The translations under genes and the position numbers were made by a program. From Streptomyces sp. NBC_00654 (GTDB taxonomy: Bacteria; Actinomycetota; Actinomycetes; Streptomycetales; Streptomycetaceae): a stretch of DNA of 64,000 nt. The notes beneath the pieces are model-generated. The model ran no database searches. It saw only the letters and a program-made list of their open reading frames with translations, and had not been told where the DNA came from. Position 1 is the stretch's first letter, and each line of letters opens with the position of its first letter. This document shows, piece after piece, positions 1-8,765 of the stretch. The DNA lies in assembly GCF_026341775.1 (NCBI RefSeq), contig NZ_JAPEOB010000004.1, forward strand, positions 1 to 64,000, read 5' to 3'.

Positions 1-133
1 GGCTACTGGCAGCATCGCGGCGGTACACCGTTCGCTGCGTTCATGCGTCGTGCGAGGCGTACTGTGCCCCCGCTCATGCCGGCTCGGCCAGGGTGAGGCC
101 GTACCGAGTGCCCGCCCACGGGACTTCTGTGAC

Positions 134-1169
134 CTTCCGGAGGTACGCGATGACGTCCGCCCCGCGCGATACCAGCGAGCTGAGCGCGCAGCTGTCGGAA
201 CACATGAACGGCTATCTGTACACCGCCTGTCTCTACACAGTGACGAAGGCGGGCATCGCCGACCACCTCTCCCAGGGCCCCCGCACCGCGGCCGAGCTGG
301 GCGAGAAGACCGGCCTGCACGGCCCTCACCTGCACCGCGTCCTGCGCTACCTCGCCACCCGCGAGGTATTCCGCGAGGACGAACACGGCCGCTTCGCCCT
401 CACCCCCATGGCCGAACTGCTGCGCACCGACATACCCGGCTCCCTGCACGACCCCTTCCTCATGCTCGGCGAAGACCTGTACTGGAAGCCACTCGCCCGC
501 ATGTACGACACGGTACGGACCGGGCACACCGTGTTCGACGACATATTCGGCACCGGCTTCTTCGCCCACCTCCAGACCGTCCCCGAAACAGCCTCCGTCT
601 TCAACGCCGGCGCAGCAGGGTTCTCCCGGCTGTGGAACGAACACATCGCCACCAGCTACGACTTCCCCCACGGCGCCAGGATCATCGACATCGGCGGCGG
701 CACCGGCAGCCTCCTGCGCGAAATCCTCACCACCCACCCCCACACCACCGGCACCCTCTACGACCAACAGTCCGTCATCGCCGAACACCAACTCGACACC
801 CCCGACACCACCGGCCGCTGGAACGTCGCAACCGGCGACTTCTTCGACAGCGTCCCCACCGGAGCCGACTACTACATCCTCAAATCCGTCCTCCACGACT
901 GGAGCGACACCGACTGCCTGCGCATCCTCAAGTCCGTCCGCGAAGCTGTCCACGACAACAGCAAACTCCTCGTCGTCGACCCCGTCATCCCGCCCGGCAA
1001 CCAACCCCACGCCAGCAAAACCATCGACGCAATGATGATGGTCATTCACGACGGCAAGGAGCGGACCCAGGCGGAGTTCGAGGACGTCCTGGGCAAGGGC
1101 GGTTTCACCGTCACCCGGATCCTGCAGACCCCCTCCCTGATGTCCATCGTCGAGTGCGTCCCCGCCTGA
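134..1169 (+). repeat. Direct repeat copy 1 (O-methyltransferase gene with its RBS)
   Basis: This 1036-bp stretch, from just upstream of the ribosome binding site to the stop codon, recurs at 2469-3504 at a constant offset of 2335 bp. The copies look identical by eye except in three patches near 482-492, 1026-1050 and 1086-1099. The repeat starts a few bases before the shared GGAGG and ends at the shared TGA; the flanks are unrelated. This indicates a recent duplication or continuing gene conversion. Confidence 0.93.
150..1169 (+). CDS. SAM-dependent O-methyltransferase, copy 1
   Basis: A 339-residue plant-type class I O-methyltransferase of the kind that methylates phenolic or other hydroxyls of aromatic polyketides. 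An N-terminal dimerisation/winged-helix region (about 10-90) is followed by a SAM-binding glycine motif (DIGGGTGS, about 180-187) and the catalytic-base motif LHDW (His about 249). The start is the ATG at 150, with GGAGG at 139-143; an in-frame start farther upstream lacks a good RBS. It is nearly identical to the gene at 2485-3504, differing at about residues 111-115 and in a C-terminal patch at about 293-316. It precedes a P450 and probably shares its transcript. The exact hydroxyl methylated cannot be told. Confidence 0.93.
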   Translation: MTSAPRDTSELSAQLSEHMNGYLYTACLYTVTKAGIADHLSQGPRTAAELGEKTGLHGPHLHRVLRYLATREVFREDEHGRFALTPMAELLRTDIPGSLHDPFLMLGEDLYWKPLARMYDTVRTGHTVFDDIFGTGFFAHLQTVPETASVFNAGAAGFSRLWNEHIATSYDFPHGARIIDIGGGTGSLLREILTTHPHTTGTLYDQQSVIAEHQLDTPDTTGRWNVATGDFFDSVPTGADYYILKSVLHDWSDTDCLRILKSVREAVHDNSKLLVVDPVIPPGNQPHASKTIDAMMMVIHDGKERTQAEFEDVLGKGGFTVTRILQTPSLMSIVECVPA

Positions 1170-1202
1170 ACGCGTGCTCCGAGACGGAAAGAGATCCCTG
1201 GG

Positions 1203-2426
1203 ATGAGTGAAGAGGCAATCGTCGATCTGGCCGCGCTGGGACCGGACTTCGCGCGCGACCCGCACCCGACGTATGCGGATCTGCGCAGGCGGGGACCCGT
1301 GCACCGGGTGCTGCTGCCGGAAGGTTTCACTGCCTGGCTCGTCGTGGGATACGAGGAAGCCAGGGCATCACTGTCCGACCCACGTCTGTCGAACGACTGG
1401 CGCAATTCGCCGGGTGCGGCGGACACGGACGACGACCCGTGGTCCAGTCCTCACATGCTGATCTCCGATCCGCCCCGGCACACGAGGCTGCGCAAGCTGG
1501 TGGTGAAGGAGTTCACTCCCCGGCGTGTCCAGGCGCTCGGGCCCCGAGTGCAGGAGGTCACCAACGAGCTGATCGAGGCGATGCTCGCCCGCCCAGACGG
1601 CCGTGCCGACCTCGTCCAGGACTTCGCGTTCCCCCTGCCCGCAGCGATCATCTGCGAGTTGCTCGGAGTTCCGTTCAGCGACCGTGACAAGTTCCATCGC
1701 TGGACCACCCAGGTGACCAAACAGTGGAACGGGGCCGAGGCGGAGGCGGCCCTCGCCGAACTGGACGGCTATCTGACGGCACTGCTGGAGGACAAGCGCG
1801 CGAACCCGAGCGACGACCTGCTCAGCGGGCTCGTCCGCCAGCGCGAGGAGGACGAAGACTCCCTGTCCGACACCGAGATGGTAGGTCTTGCCGTGCTGCT
1901 CCTCGTCGCCGGGCATGAGACCACCACAGGCCTCCTCTCCAACGGCATGCTTGCGCTGCTCCGGCATCCGGATCAACTGAGCGCGCTGCGCGCCGACTTC
2001 TCGCTCCTGGACGGAACCGTCGAGGAGATGCTGCGGCACAGCGGGCCGACCGGAACCTCACTGCACCGCTTCACCACCGAGCCCGTCCAGATCGGCGGCA
2101 CAACCATCCCCGGCGGGGGCGAACTCGTTCTAATCGGGAACACTCCCGCCAACCGCGATCCGAGCCGCTTTCCGGACCCGGACCACTTCGACATCCGGCG
2201 CGGAGCGGCCAACCATCTGGCCTTCGGGCACGGCGTTCACGCTTGTTTCGGCGCCCCTCTGGCCAGACTGGAGGCAAGGACTGCCGTCCGGTCTCTGCTG
2301 GAACGCTGCCCGGACCTGGCCCTCGATGCCGATCCCTCCTCACTGACCTGGTACCCAAGCGCGATGATGCGCGGCCTGCCCCACCTCCCGGTCCGTGTGC
2401 GCTCCGCGGACCATACCGGTTCGTGA
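1203..2426 (+). CDS. Cytochrome P450 monooxygenase (1 of 4)
   Basis: A 407-residue soluble bacterial P450 (CYP105/107-like) expected to hydroxylate or epoxidise the polyketide. It has the ExxR region, the I-helix oxygen-activation motif AGHETT (near residue 238) and the haem-ligand loop FGHGVHACFG with its Cys near 348. It begins 33 bp after the first O-methyltransferase. No redox partner is adjacent; electrons probably come from the ferredoxin and reductase encoded at 36829-38387. It resembles the P450 at 39707-40933 more than the other two (shared FTxRRVQ and LRGLxHLPVR-type segments). Substrate and position of oxidation are unknown. Confidence 0.95.
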   Translation: MSEEAIVDLAALGPDFARDPHPTYADLRRRGPVHRVLLPEGFTAWLVVGYEEARASLSDPRLSNDWRNSPGAADTDDDPWSSPHMLISDPPRHTRLRKLVVKEFTPRRVQALGPRVQEVTNELIEAMLARPDGRADLVQDFAFPLPAAIICELLGVPFSDRDKFHRWTTQVTKQWNGAEAEAALAELDGYLTALLEDKRANPSDDLLSGLVRQREEDEDSLSDTEMVGLAVLLLVAGHETTTGLLSNGMLALLRHPDQLSALRADFSLLDGTVEEMLRHSGPTGTSLHRFTTEPVQIGGTTIPGGGELVLIGNTPANRDPSRFPDPDHFDIRRGAANHLAFGHGVHACFGAPLARLEARTAVRSLLERCPDLALDADPSSLTWYPSAMMRGLPHLPVRVRSADHTGS

Positions 2427-2468
2427 CCTTCTGATCACCTGTACCCGTCCATCCCCCGCTTTCGCCAT

Positions 2469-3504
2469 CTTCCGGAGGTACGCGATGACGTCCGCCCCGC
2501 GCGATACCAGCGAGCTGAGCGCGCAGCTGTCGGAACACATGAACGGCTATCTGTACACCGCCTGTCTCTACACAGTGACGAAGGCGGGCATCGCCGACCA
2601 CCTCTCCCAGGGCCCCCGCACCGCGGCCGAGCTGGGCGAGAAGACCGGCCTGCACGGCCCTCACCTGCACCGCGTCCTGCGCTACCTCGCCACCCGCGAG
2701 GTATTCCGCGAGGACGAACACGGCCGCTTCGCCCTCACCCCCATGGCCGAACTGCTGCGCACCGACATACCCGGCTCCCTGCACGACCCCTTCCTCATGC
2801 TCGGCGAAGACCTGTTCTGGAAGCCGTTTGCCCGCATGTACGACACGGTACGGACCGGGCACACCGTGTTCGACGACATATTCGGCACCGGCTTCTTCGC
2901 CCACCTCCAGACCGTCCCCGAAACAGCCTCCGTCTTCAACGCCGGCGCAGCAGGGTTCTCCCGGCTGTGGAACGAACACATCGCCACCAGCTACGACTTC
3001 CCCCACGGCGCCAGGATCATCGACATCGGCGGCGGCACCGGCAGCCTCCTGCGCGAAATCCTCACCACCCACCCCCACACCACCGGCACCCTCTACGACC
3101 AACAGTCCGTCATCGCCGAACACCAACTCGACACCCCCGACACCACCGGCCGCTGGAACGTCGCAACCGGCGACTTCTTCGACAGCGTCCCCACCGGAGC
3201 CGACTACTACATCCTCAAATCCGTCCTCCACGACTGGAGCGACACCGACTGCCTGCGCATCCTCAAGTCCGTCCGCGAAGCTGTCCACGACAACAGCAAA
3301 CTCCTCGTCGTCGACCCCGTCATCCCGCCCGGCAACCAACCCCACGCCAGCAAAACCATCGATGTGTCCATGCTCGCGGTGGTGGACGGCAAGGAGCGGA
3401 CCCAGGCGGAGTTCGAGGACATCCTCACCAAGGGGCGCTTCACCGTCACCCGGATCCTGCAGACCCCCTCCCTGATGTCCATCGTCGAGTGCGTCCCCGC
3501 CTGA
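2469..3504 (+). repeat. Direct repeat copy 2 (O-methyltransferase gene with its RBS)
   Basis: Second copy of the repeat at 134-1169, including RBS, start codon and stop codon. Together the copies bracket the P450 gene, so homologous recombination between them would delete or amplify a 2335-bp unit holding the P450 and one methyltransferase. Confidence 0.93.
2485..3504 (+). CDS. SAM-dependent O-methyltransferase, copy 2
   Basis: A 339-residue paralogue of the product of 150-1169, with the same SAM motif and LHDW catalytic motif. The start at 2485 has the same GGAGG leader. The differences are concentrated: LYWKPLA becomes LFWKPFA, and IDAMMMVIHDGK becomes IDVSMLAVVDGK, with a further change from VLGKGG to ILTKGR. 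In this family the segment after the catalytic His contributes to the acceptor pocket, so the two enzymes may methylate different hydroxyls or intermediates. The rest of the gene is almost base-for-base identical, which suggests conversion that spares these patches. A glycosyltransferase follows after 53 bp. Confidence 0.93.
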   Translation: MTSAPRDTSELSAQLSEHMNGYLYTACLYTVTKAGIADHLSQGPRTAAELGEKTGLHGPHLHRVLRYLATREVFREDEHGRFALTPMAELLRTDIPGSLHDPFLMLGEDLFWKPFARMYDTVRTGHTVFDDIFGTGFFAHLQTVPETASVFNAGAAGFSRLWNEHIATSYDFPHGARIIDIGGGTGSLLREILTTHPHTTGTLYDQQSVIAEHQLDTPDTTGRWNVATGDFFDSVPTGADYYILKSVLHDWSDTDCLRILKSVREAVHDNSKLLVVDPVIPPGNQPHASKTIDVSMLAVVDGKERTQAEFEDILTKGRFTVTRILQTPSLMSIVECVPA

Positions 3505-3557
3505 ACAAAACCCGTCGGCCCGTCAGCGGCCTCGCGTCCGACCGGAGGAGACCCCAA

Positions 3558-4841
3558 ATGCGCGTCATGATCGTCGTGTGGCCCCTGCCGGCCCACCTCT
3601 ATCCCGCACTCCCACTGGCCTGGGCGCTGCAGGGCGCGGGACACGAGGTCTGCGTCGCCTCGCACCCCGATCTGGCCAGTGTCATCACAGCGGCCGGGTT
3701 CGACGCGGTCACGCTCGGCAACCCGGAGACGATGCCCTCGCCGTCGGCGGTGGGCGACTTCCTCCCCTCCGAGGAACAACGAAGGCGTCTCACCGAGGCG
3801 CTCTCCCTGTCGCCGGAGGACCATGTGTGGGCGACCTTCAGCACCTACACCTACGCGTCCTCGCGGATCTTCCACCCGGAGGACGGCGCCCCGGAGGAGT
3901 GCTGGGCAGGTGTGGACGCCCTGGTCTCCAAGGCACGTCACTGGCGTCCGGACCTGGTGCTCTGGGATCCGAACTGGCCGTCCGGGGCGGTGGCGGCGCG
4001 GGACTGCGGCGCGGCACACGCACGGGTGCTGTGGGGGCACGACTTCGTCGGTTGGGCTGCCCACAGGACCGCCCAGGGCCGGGAGGCGCTGAGGACGGCC
4101 GGCCTGGCCGATCCCGTGACGGAGCTGGTGCGGCCGTGCGCCGAGCGGTACGGCGTCACGGTCGACGACGAACTGCTACTCGGCCAGTTCACCGTCGACC
4201 CGATGCTGCCGGACATGCAACTGCGGGCTCCGTGCCGCAGGGTTCCGGTCCGCCGCATCCCCTACGGGGGGCCTGATGTCGTCCCTGCGTGGCTGCACAC
4301 GCCGACCGGCCGACCGCGGCTGGCAGTGTCACTGGGCACGACACAGCGCGCGTACGACAACGACCGCGGCCTGGTCGCGGATCTACTCGACGTAGTGTCC
4401 GGTCTGGATGTCGACGTGGTCGCGACCTTCGACGCGTTGCAACTGGCGGGCAGGCCGGTGCCGGACAACGTACGCACGGTCAGCTATCTGCCACTCGGCC
4501 TGCTGCTGCCGACCTGCTCGGCGATCGTCCACCACGGCGGCATCGGCACGCTCACGGCGGCGGTCGCGCACGGAGTGCCCCAGTTCGTGGTGGCGGACGC
4601 GACGGCGGCGTACGCGGGCAACGCGCGCTATGTGCACGACTACGGAGCCGGCCTGACCGTCGGCCCGGGGACGGCTGCGGACGAGATGCGGAAGAACCTG
4701 GTGCGGGTACTGACGGAGCCCTCGTTCCAAGACGCCGCAGAGCAGTTGCGCCGCGACTGGCTTGCCGTGCCGAGCCCCAACGACATCGTGCCCGTGCTAG
4801 AGGGACTCGTGTCGTCGCTTCGCCAGGGTCACCGCATCTGA
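3558..4841 (+). CDS. Glycosyltransferase, GT-B fold, GT1 family (1 of 3)
   Basis: A 427-residue macrolide/aromatic-polyketide type glycosyltransferase that would move an activated deoxysugar to the aglycone or to another sugar. The N-terminal acceptor domain starts with the usual beta-strand and GHEV helix. The C-terminal donor domain carries VHHGGIGT (about 320-327) for the nucleotide diphosphate. The start at 3558 follows a GGAGGAG at 3544-3550. It is clearly paralogous to the glycosyltransferase at 13189 (both begin with an R(V/I)xxVVWPxxAHLYP stretch) and less close to the one at 15573. The acyltransferase gene begins 28 bp downstream, so a shared sugar is plausible. Donor and acceptor cannot be assigned. 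Confidence 0.93.
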   Translation: MRVMIVVWPLPAHLYPALPLAWALQGAGHEVCVASHPDLASVITAAGFDAVTLGNPETMPSPSAVGDFLPSEEQRRRLTEALSLSPEDHVWATFSTYTYASSRIFHPEDGAPEECWAGVDALVSKARHWRPDLVLWDPNWPSGAVAARDCGAAHARVLWGHDFVGWAAHRTAQGREALRTAGLADPVTELVRPCAERYGVTVDDELLLGQFTVDPMLPDMQLRAPCRRVPVRRIPYGGPDVVPAWLHTPTGRPRLAVSLGTTQRAYDNDRGLVADLLDVVSGLDVDVVATFDALQLAGRPVPDNVRTVSYLPLGLLLPTCSAIVHHGGIGTLTAAVAHGVPQFVVADATAAYAGNARYVHDYGAGLTVGPGTAADEMRKNLVRVLTEPSFQDAAEQLRRDWLAVPSPNDIVPVLEGLVSSLRQGHRI

Positions 4842-4869
4842 CTGCCGTACTGGACGCAAAGGAGGCATC

Positions 4870-6063
4870 ATGACAGCGTCACCGAGCACGTCGTCGACCG
4901 CGAGCGAGCGGTCACGGTTACCCTCTCTCACCGGTGCCAGGTTCCTCGCCGCCTGCATGGTGCTGGTCTGTCATGTGGGCGTCTCCTTGATTCCCCGGCT
5001 CGGAAACACACGGGCGGCCGACTATCAGCGTTACTTCGACGCCGCGGGAAACGTCGGCGTGTCCTTCTTCTTCGTGCTGAGCGGTTTCATCCTCACCTGG
5101 GTGAGCAGGCCGGACGCCCCCCCGGGGCGTTTCTGGCGCAGGCGTCTCGTGAAGATCTTCCCGAACCACCTCGTCACCCTGGCGGCCGCGCTGTTGCTGA
5201 TGCTGTCCGCGAGTGTGGCAATCACTGCCGTCAACACGGTACCGACGGTCTTCCTCGTGCAGAGCTGGATCCCCGACCAGGAGGCGGTCATCAACTACGG
5301 TGCCAACGCGCCGAGTTGGTCCCTCGCCTGCGAGTTGCTGTTCTATCTGTCGTTCCCCCTGCTGCTTCGGCTGACGCGGGGCATCCGGCCGCAGCACCTG
5401 TGGCGGTGGGTGGTGGGCGTGGCCGTCGTGATCGCCCTGGTTCCGCTGTTGGCCCGGCTGTTGCCCGGACAGCCGCGGATGCCGTTGACGAACGAGCCGT
5501 GGTGGGAGGTGTGGTTCACCTACTACTTCCCCGTCACCCGCATGCTCGAGTTCGTCCTCGGTGTCCTGATGGCACTGATCGTTCTGTATCGGCGCCGGAT
5601 CCCCCTCGGGCGCGGGCCGGCTCTGCTCCTGGCAGCGGGGGCCTTCGTCGGCGGGTCGCACCTGCCCGGCATGTACGACCGGGTGGCGGCGACCGCGCTC
5701 CCCATCGCCCTGCTGATCGCCGCCCTCGCCAAGGCTGACGCGCTTGACCGGGGCAGGGTGCTGGGCAGCCGGCCCATGGTCCGCCTCGGCGAGATCTCGT
5801 TCAGCCTGTATCTGGTGCACTACCTCGTCGTGTGTTACGGACCGATCGGTGCCGTCCACCCGGAAAACTGGGCGAAGCAGGTGAGCGTCCCCGAGGCGCT
5901 GGGGTACGGGATCCTGACGCTGGTGATCAGCCTGGTCCTGGCGTGGCTGCTGTACACGTTCGTGGAGGCCCCGGCCATGCGGCGCTTCAGTCGCCGGGCG
6001 CCCGGGAAGGTTCCTCCGCGCCTGGAGGAACCCGCCACGGAGCGGCCGGCCCCCACCATCTAG
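4870..6063 (+). CDS. Membrane acyltransferase family 3 (sugar O-acyltransferase)
   Basis: A 397-residue integral membrane protein of the acyltransferase-3 (OafA/YrhL) family, with about ten hydrophobic segments, which typically acylates sugar hydroxyls. The N-terminal signature includes LTGARFLAACMVLVCHVG, with the conserved arginine and histidine, followed by FFFVLSGF. The ATG at 4870 has AAAGGAGG upstream. Acetylated deoxysugars are known in trioxacarcin-type antibiotics, which fits this role; a link to one hydroxyl is inference. The stop codon TAG is part of the CTAG target duplicated by the neighbouring IS. The same TAG would end the gene without the insertion, so the protein is unaltered. 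Confidence 0.9.
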   Translation: MTASPSTSSTASERSRLPSLTGARFLAACMVLVCHVGVSLIPRLGNTRAADYQRYFDAAGNVGVSFFFVLSGFILTWVSRPDAPPGRFWRRRLVKIFPNHLVTLAAALLLMLSASVAITAVNTVPTVFLVQSWIPDQEAVINYGANAPSWSLACELLFYLSFPLLLRLTRGIRPQHLWRWVVGVAVVIALVPLLARLLPGQPRMPLTNEPWWEVWFTYYFPVTRMLEFVLGVLMALIVLYRRRIPLGRGPALLLAAGAFVGGSHLPGMYDRVAATALPIALLIAALAKADALDRGRVLGSRPMVRLGEISFSLYLVHYLVVCYGPIGAVHPENWAKQVSVPEALGYGILTLVISLVLAWLLYTFVEAPAMRRFSRRAPGKVPPRLEEPATERPAPTI

Positions 6064-6081
6064 GACTTGTCCGGGCGATCA
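6064..6081 (+). repeat. IS left terminal inverted repeat
   Basis: Perfect 18-bp inverted match to 9872-9889. Its inner end contains the transposase stop codon (reverse strand TGA at 6079-6081). The flanking CTAG at 6060-6063 supplies the stop codon of the upstream acyltransferase. Confidence 0.95.
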
Positions 6082-6459
6082 CGTGCGGAGCCAGATGACG
6101 AGGGCTGCTGCGGTGGCGGTGCCGAGGAAGACGTAGCCGCGCTTGTCGTATCGAGTGGGTGCGCCACGAGGCGCCGTGGAATCGAGTGAGGTGAGAGACC
6201 TTCACCGCCAGTTTGTCGCAGCAATCCGGCTGAAGCTGGGGGCAGTTCGGCTCGGGGGATGCCGAGTCGAGCGGTAAGCAGCCCCGACAACGTCGGGACG
6301 GGCTGGCACTGCCAGACAGCCCGGGTCCGGCAAGTGAGATGGGAAGGTGCACGCGAGGAATCAGTGCTTGACGCCCCGTAATTACGACACCGGCTCCAAC
6401 CTGGCGGATATGGGCCGGACGCAGTGCACGACCGCCATTGACTGGTGGTCGACTCCGAA

Positions 6460-6478
6460 GCCGACTCCACTTATCGGC
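6460..6478 (+). other. Candidate EBS1 hairpin loop of the group II intron
   Basis: GCCGA and TCGGC form a 5-bp stem around the 9-nt loop CTCCACTTA. Loop bases CCACTT (6467-6472) pair with the six exon bases directly 5' of the intron, GAGTGG (6153-6158), with one G-U wobble, as expected of an EBS1-IBS1 contact in domain I. This supports the 5' boundary independently of the reading-frame argument. Confidence 0.65.
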
Positions 6479-6759
6479 GGGGAGGCCACGCCGAAAGCCT
6501 GCGGCGTAAGCGTGGCGATGCTGTCGGGGTAGAGCTGGGCACCTCACCCGTCGATCGATTCCGTGGTGAACGTGGGAACTGCCCACGGTCGCCCCAGGCC
6601 GGACCTCCAGTTCGGTCGAGGGCAGGTCCATCGCCGGCTGATGGCCGTCGGGCAGGGCGGAGGCTCCGTAGTACTCCGAGGCCGGGAGAGCCGGCCACAC
6701 GGGGAAGGGAGCCAGCAAGTCAGCAGTAAGGAAACTGGAATGCCAGGAGGTTGTCGCCG

Positions 6760-8190
6760 GTGAATACCGACGAGCTGGAATGGGCCTTGATGAAGGCCGA
6801 ACGCCGGGTACTGGAGATCCAGACCAAGCTGCACCGTTGGGCAACCGATGATTCTCATCGCAGGTTCGACGATCTGTTCAATCTCGTGGCCGACCCCGCC
6901 TTTCTGTTGATGGCGTGGGATCGGGTCCGGGGAAACAAGGGTGCCCGCACGGCCGGAGTGGACGGCAAGACCGCACGCTCCATCGAGGCCGGGCAAGGAG
7001 TCGAGGCTTTCCTCGGCACGCTGCGAACTCAACTGAGAGAACGTAGCTTCCAGCCGGTCCCTGTCCGTGAACGGATGATCCCGAAGGCGAACGGCAAGCT
7101 CCGTCGTCTCGGCATTCCGACCGTGGCGGACCGGGTGGTCCAGGCATCCTTGAAACTGGTGCTGGAGCCGGTGTTCGAAGCGGATTTCCTTCCGTACTCG
7201 TACGGATTCCGCCCGAATCGCCGGGCTCATGACGCGATCGCCGAGACGCACTACCTTGCCAGCCATTCCTACGAATGGGTGGTGGAAGGCGACATCACGG
7301 CGTGCTTCGACGAGATCTCGCACACGGCTTTGATGGATCGGGTGCGGAATCGGATCGGGGACAAGCGGGTGTTGCTCCTGGTGAAGGCGTTCCTCAAGTC
7401 CGGGATCATGTCCCGGGACGGCGCCTTCACGGACACACGCACCGGAACCCCGCAGGGTGGAATTCTCTCGCCCCTGCTGGCCAACATCGCACTCTCGGCC
7501 CTGGACGAACACATCGCCCAGGCTCCCGGAGGACCAGGCAGTACCTCCGGGGAACGGCGCAAGAGACGTCGCCGAGGGTTACCCAACTACCGGCTGGTCC
7601 GGTACGCGGACGACTTCCTCGTACTCGTCTCCGGCAGCCGGGAGCACGCCGAGGAACTGCGAAGGGGTGTCGCAGAGGCGCTGACACCGATGGGCCTTTG
7701 CCTGTCGGTCGAGAAAACGAGGATCACTCACATTGACGAGGGCTTCGACTTCCTCGGATGGCGCGTCCAGCGTCACCGGAAGCGAGGCACTGACCGGCAG
7801 TACATCTACACCTATCCGGCGCGGAAATCTGTGCGCTCGGCGACGGCCAAGGTGAAGGAACTGACCGGAAGACAGAATGTCGGTCTTCCGTTGACGTCCC
7901 TACTGCACCAGCTGAACTCGGTGCTGCGGGGATGGTGCGCGTACTTCCGCCCCGGGGTGTCGAACGTCGCTTTCTGCTACCTCAGCCACTTCGCATGGAT
8001 GAGGGTTATTCGGTGGATCCGGCGCAAGCACCCAGGGATTACGTGGAAGCAGCTTCGCCGCCGCTACTGCGACGGCGGCTGGTGGCCCGCCACCGAGGGC
8101 GGAGAACTGTTCAATCCGGCGAAGGTAAGCACGACCAGATACCGATACCGAGGAACAGTGATCCAGAGTCCGTGGCCCACTACGGCATGA
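6760..8190 (+). CDS. ltrA: Group II intron reverse transcriptase/maturase
   Basis: An intron-encoded protein of 476 residues from GTG 6760, preceded by AGGAGG at 6745-6750. A TTG at 6751 lies too close to that RBS. It has the reverse transcriptase palm with AGVDG near the N-terminus, the IPKANGKLRRLGIPT motif, TPQGGILSPLLANI and the catalytic YADD at about 282-285, followed by the maturase (X) domain with GWCAYFR. No HNH/CxxC zinc endonuclease is visible at the C-terminus (it ends near RGTVIQSPW), so mobility would rely on primers other than a cut bottom strand. The reading frame is intact, so the intron may still be active. Confidence 0.95.
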   Translation: MNTDELEWALMKAERRVLEIQTKLHRWATDDSHRRFDDLFNLVADPAFLLMAWDRVRGNKGARTAGVDGKTARSIEAGQGVEAFLGTLRTQLRERSFQPVPVRERMIPKANGKLRRLGIPTVADRVVQASLKLVLEPVFEADFLPYSYGFRPNRRAHDAIAETHYLASHSYEWVVEGDITACFDEISHTALMDRVRNRIGDKRVLLLVKAFLKSGIMSRDGAFTDTRTGTPQGGILSPLLANIALSALDEHIAQAPGGPGSTSGERRKRRRRGLPNYRLVRYADDFLVLVSGSREHAEELRRGVAEALTPMGLCLSVEKTRITHIDEGFDFLGWRVQRHRKRGTDRQYIYTYPARKSVRSATAKVKELTGRQNVGLPLTSLLHQLNSVLRGWCAYFRPGVSNVAFCYLSHFAWMRVIRWIRRKHPGITWKQLRRRYCDGGWWPATEGGELFNPAKVSTTRYRYRGTVIQSPWPTTA

Positions 8191-8221
8191 GAATCGGAGT
8201 GTCCCAATCGGGGCTTGTGGA

Positions 8222-8255
8222 GAGCCCGGTGCCCGGAGACGGGCACGCCGGGTTC
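8222..8255 (+). ncRNA. Group II intron domain V
   Basis: A 34-nt hairpin that begins GAGCCCGGTG, with the catalytic AGC triad at 8223-8225, a GAGA-like tetraloop in the middle and GGGTTC at the 3' end. It has the size and shape of bacterial group II domain V and lies 31 nt after the maturase stop. Domain VI and the 3' end follow to 8319. Confidence 0.88.
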
Positions 8256-8753
8256 GGGAGGCGGCTCGGGGAAACCCACTGGTGGAAACACCAGCAGGGC
8301 GCCCCGAGTCGACCTCACCGACGGCTCTGGCGTGCTTGAGCTTGTTGATGGCTCGCTCGACGGTGTTGCGTTTCTTGTACCGCTCTTCGTTGAACGCGGG
8401 CGGTCGCCCGCCGCCTGAGCCTTTGCGTAGGCGGGCGGCCTGGCTGTCGGTCTTCTCCGGGATCGTGTGCCGGACGCCTCGGCGCCGCAAGTAGTCGCGG
8501 ACGAGGCCGTTGCTGTAAGCCTTGTCCGCAGCAAGGCTGTCCGGCTTCTTGCGGGGCCTGCCCGGCCCGAGACGGGGGACCCGGATCTTCTCCAGCACCG
8601 ATTTGAACTGGGTGCAGTCCGCCCGCTGCCCTGGCGTGACGACCAGGGACAGCGGACGGCAGCGGCCATCCGCGCTCAGGTGGATTTTGCTGGTGAAACC
8701 GCCCCGCGAGCGGCCCAAGCCCTCGCCTCCCGCACCACCTCCACCAAGCGGCC

Positions 8754-8765
8754 GTGAAAACTCTG
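8754..8765 (-). other. Probable programmed -1 frameshift site of the transposase
   Basis: On the minus strand the reading changes here from the upstream frame (DETPWQSFHG) to the downstream frame (VAEFSRPLGG) around a run of four T (AGTTTTC). The upstream frame stops at 8676-8678 after unrelated residues, while the downstream frame carries the rest of the catalytic domain. A slip on the T run joins them. Confidence 0.6.

Larger units (their letters stand above)
6159..8319 (+). mobile_element. Group II intron (ribozyme plus maturase gene)
   Basis: Boundaries are set by exact reconstruction of the interrupted transposase reading frame. The intron starts with the consensus GTGCG at 6159 and ends with AC at 8319. 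The 5' 600 bases (6159-6759) hold no gene and correspond to ribozyme domains I-III. The maturase is encoded at 6760-8190 in the domain IV position. Domain V is at 8222-8255, and a domain VI-like helix follows to the 3' end. The length of 2161 bp is normal for a bacterial intron with its protein. It lies antisense to the host gene. Confidence 0.93.

Noticed and set aside
2071..3345. Minus-strand open frame opposite P450 and O-methyltransferase 2, with a twin opposite copy 1
   Set aside because: The two are alike only because the methyltransferase genes are duplicated; they are rich in Val/Gly/Glu, as expected of an antisense shadow.
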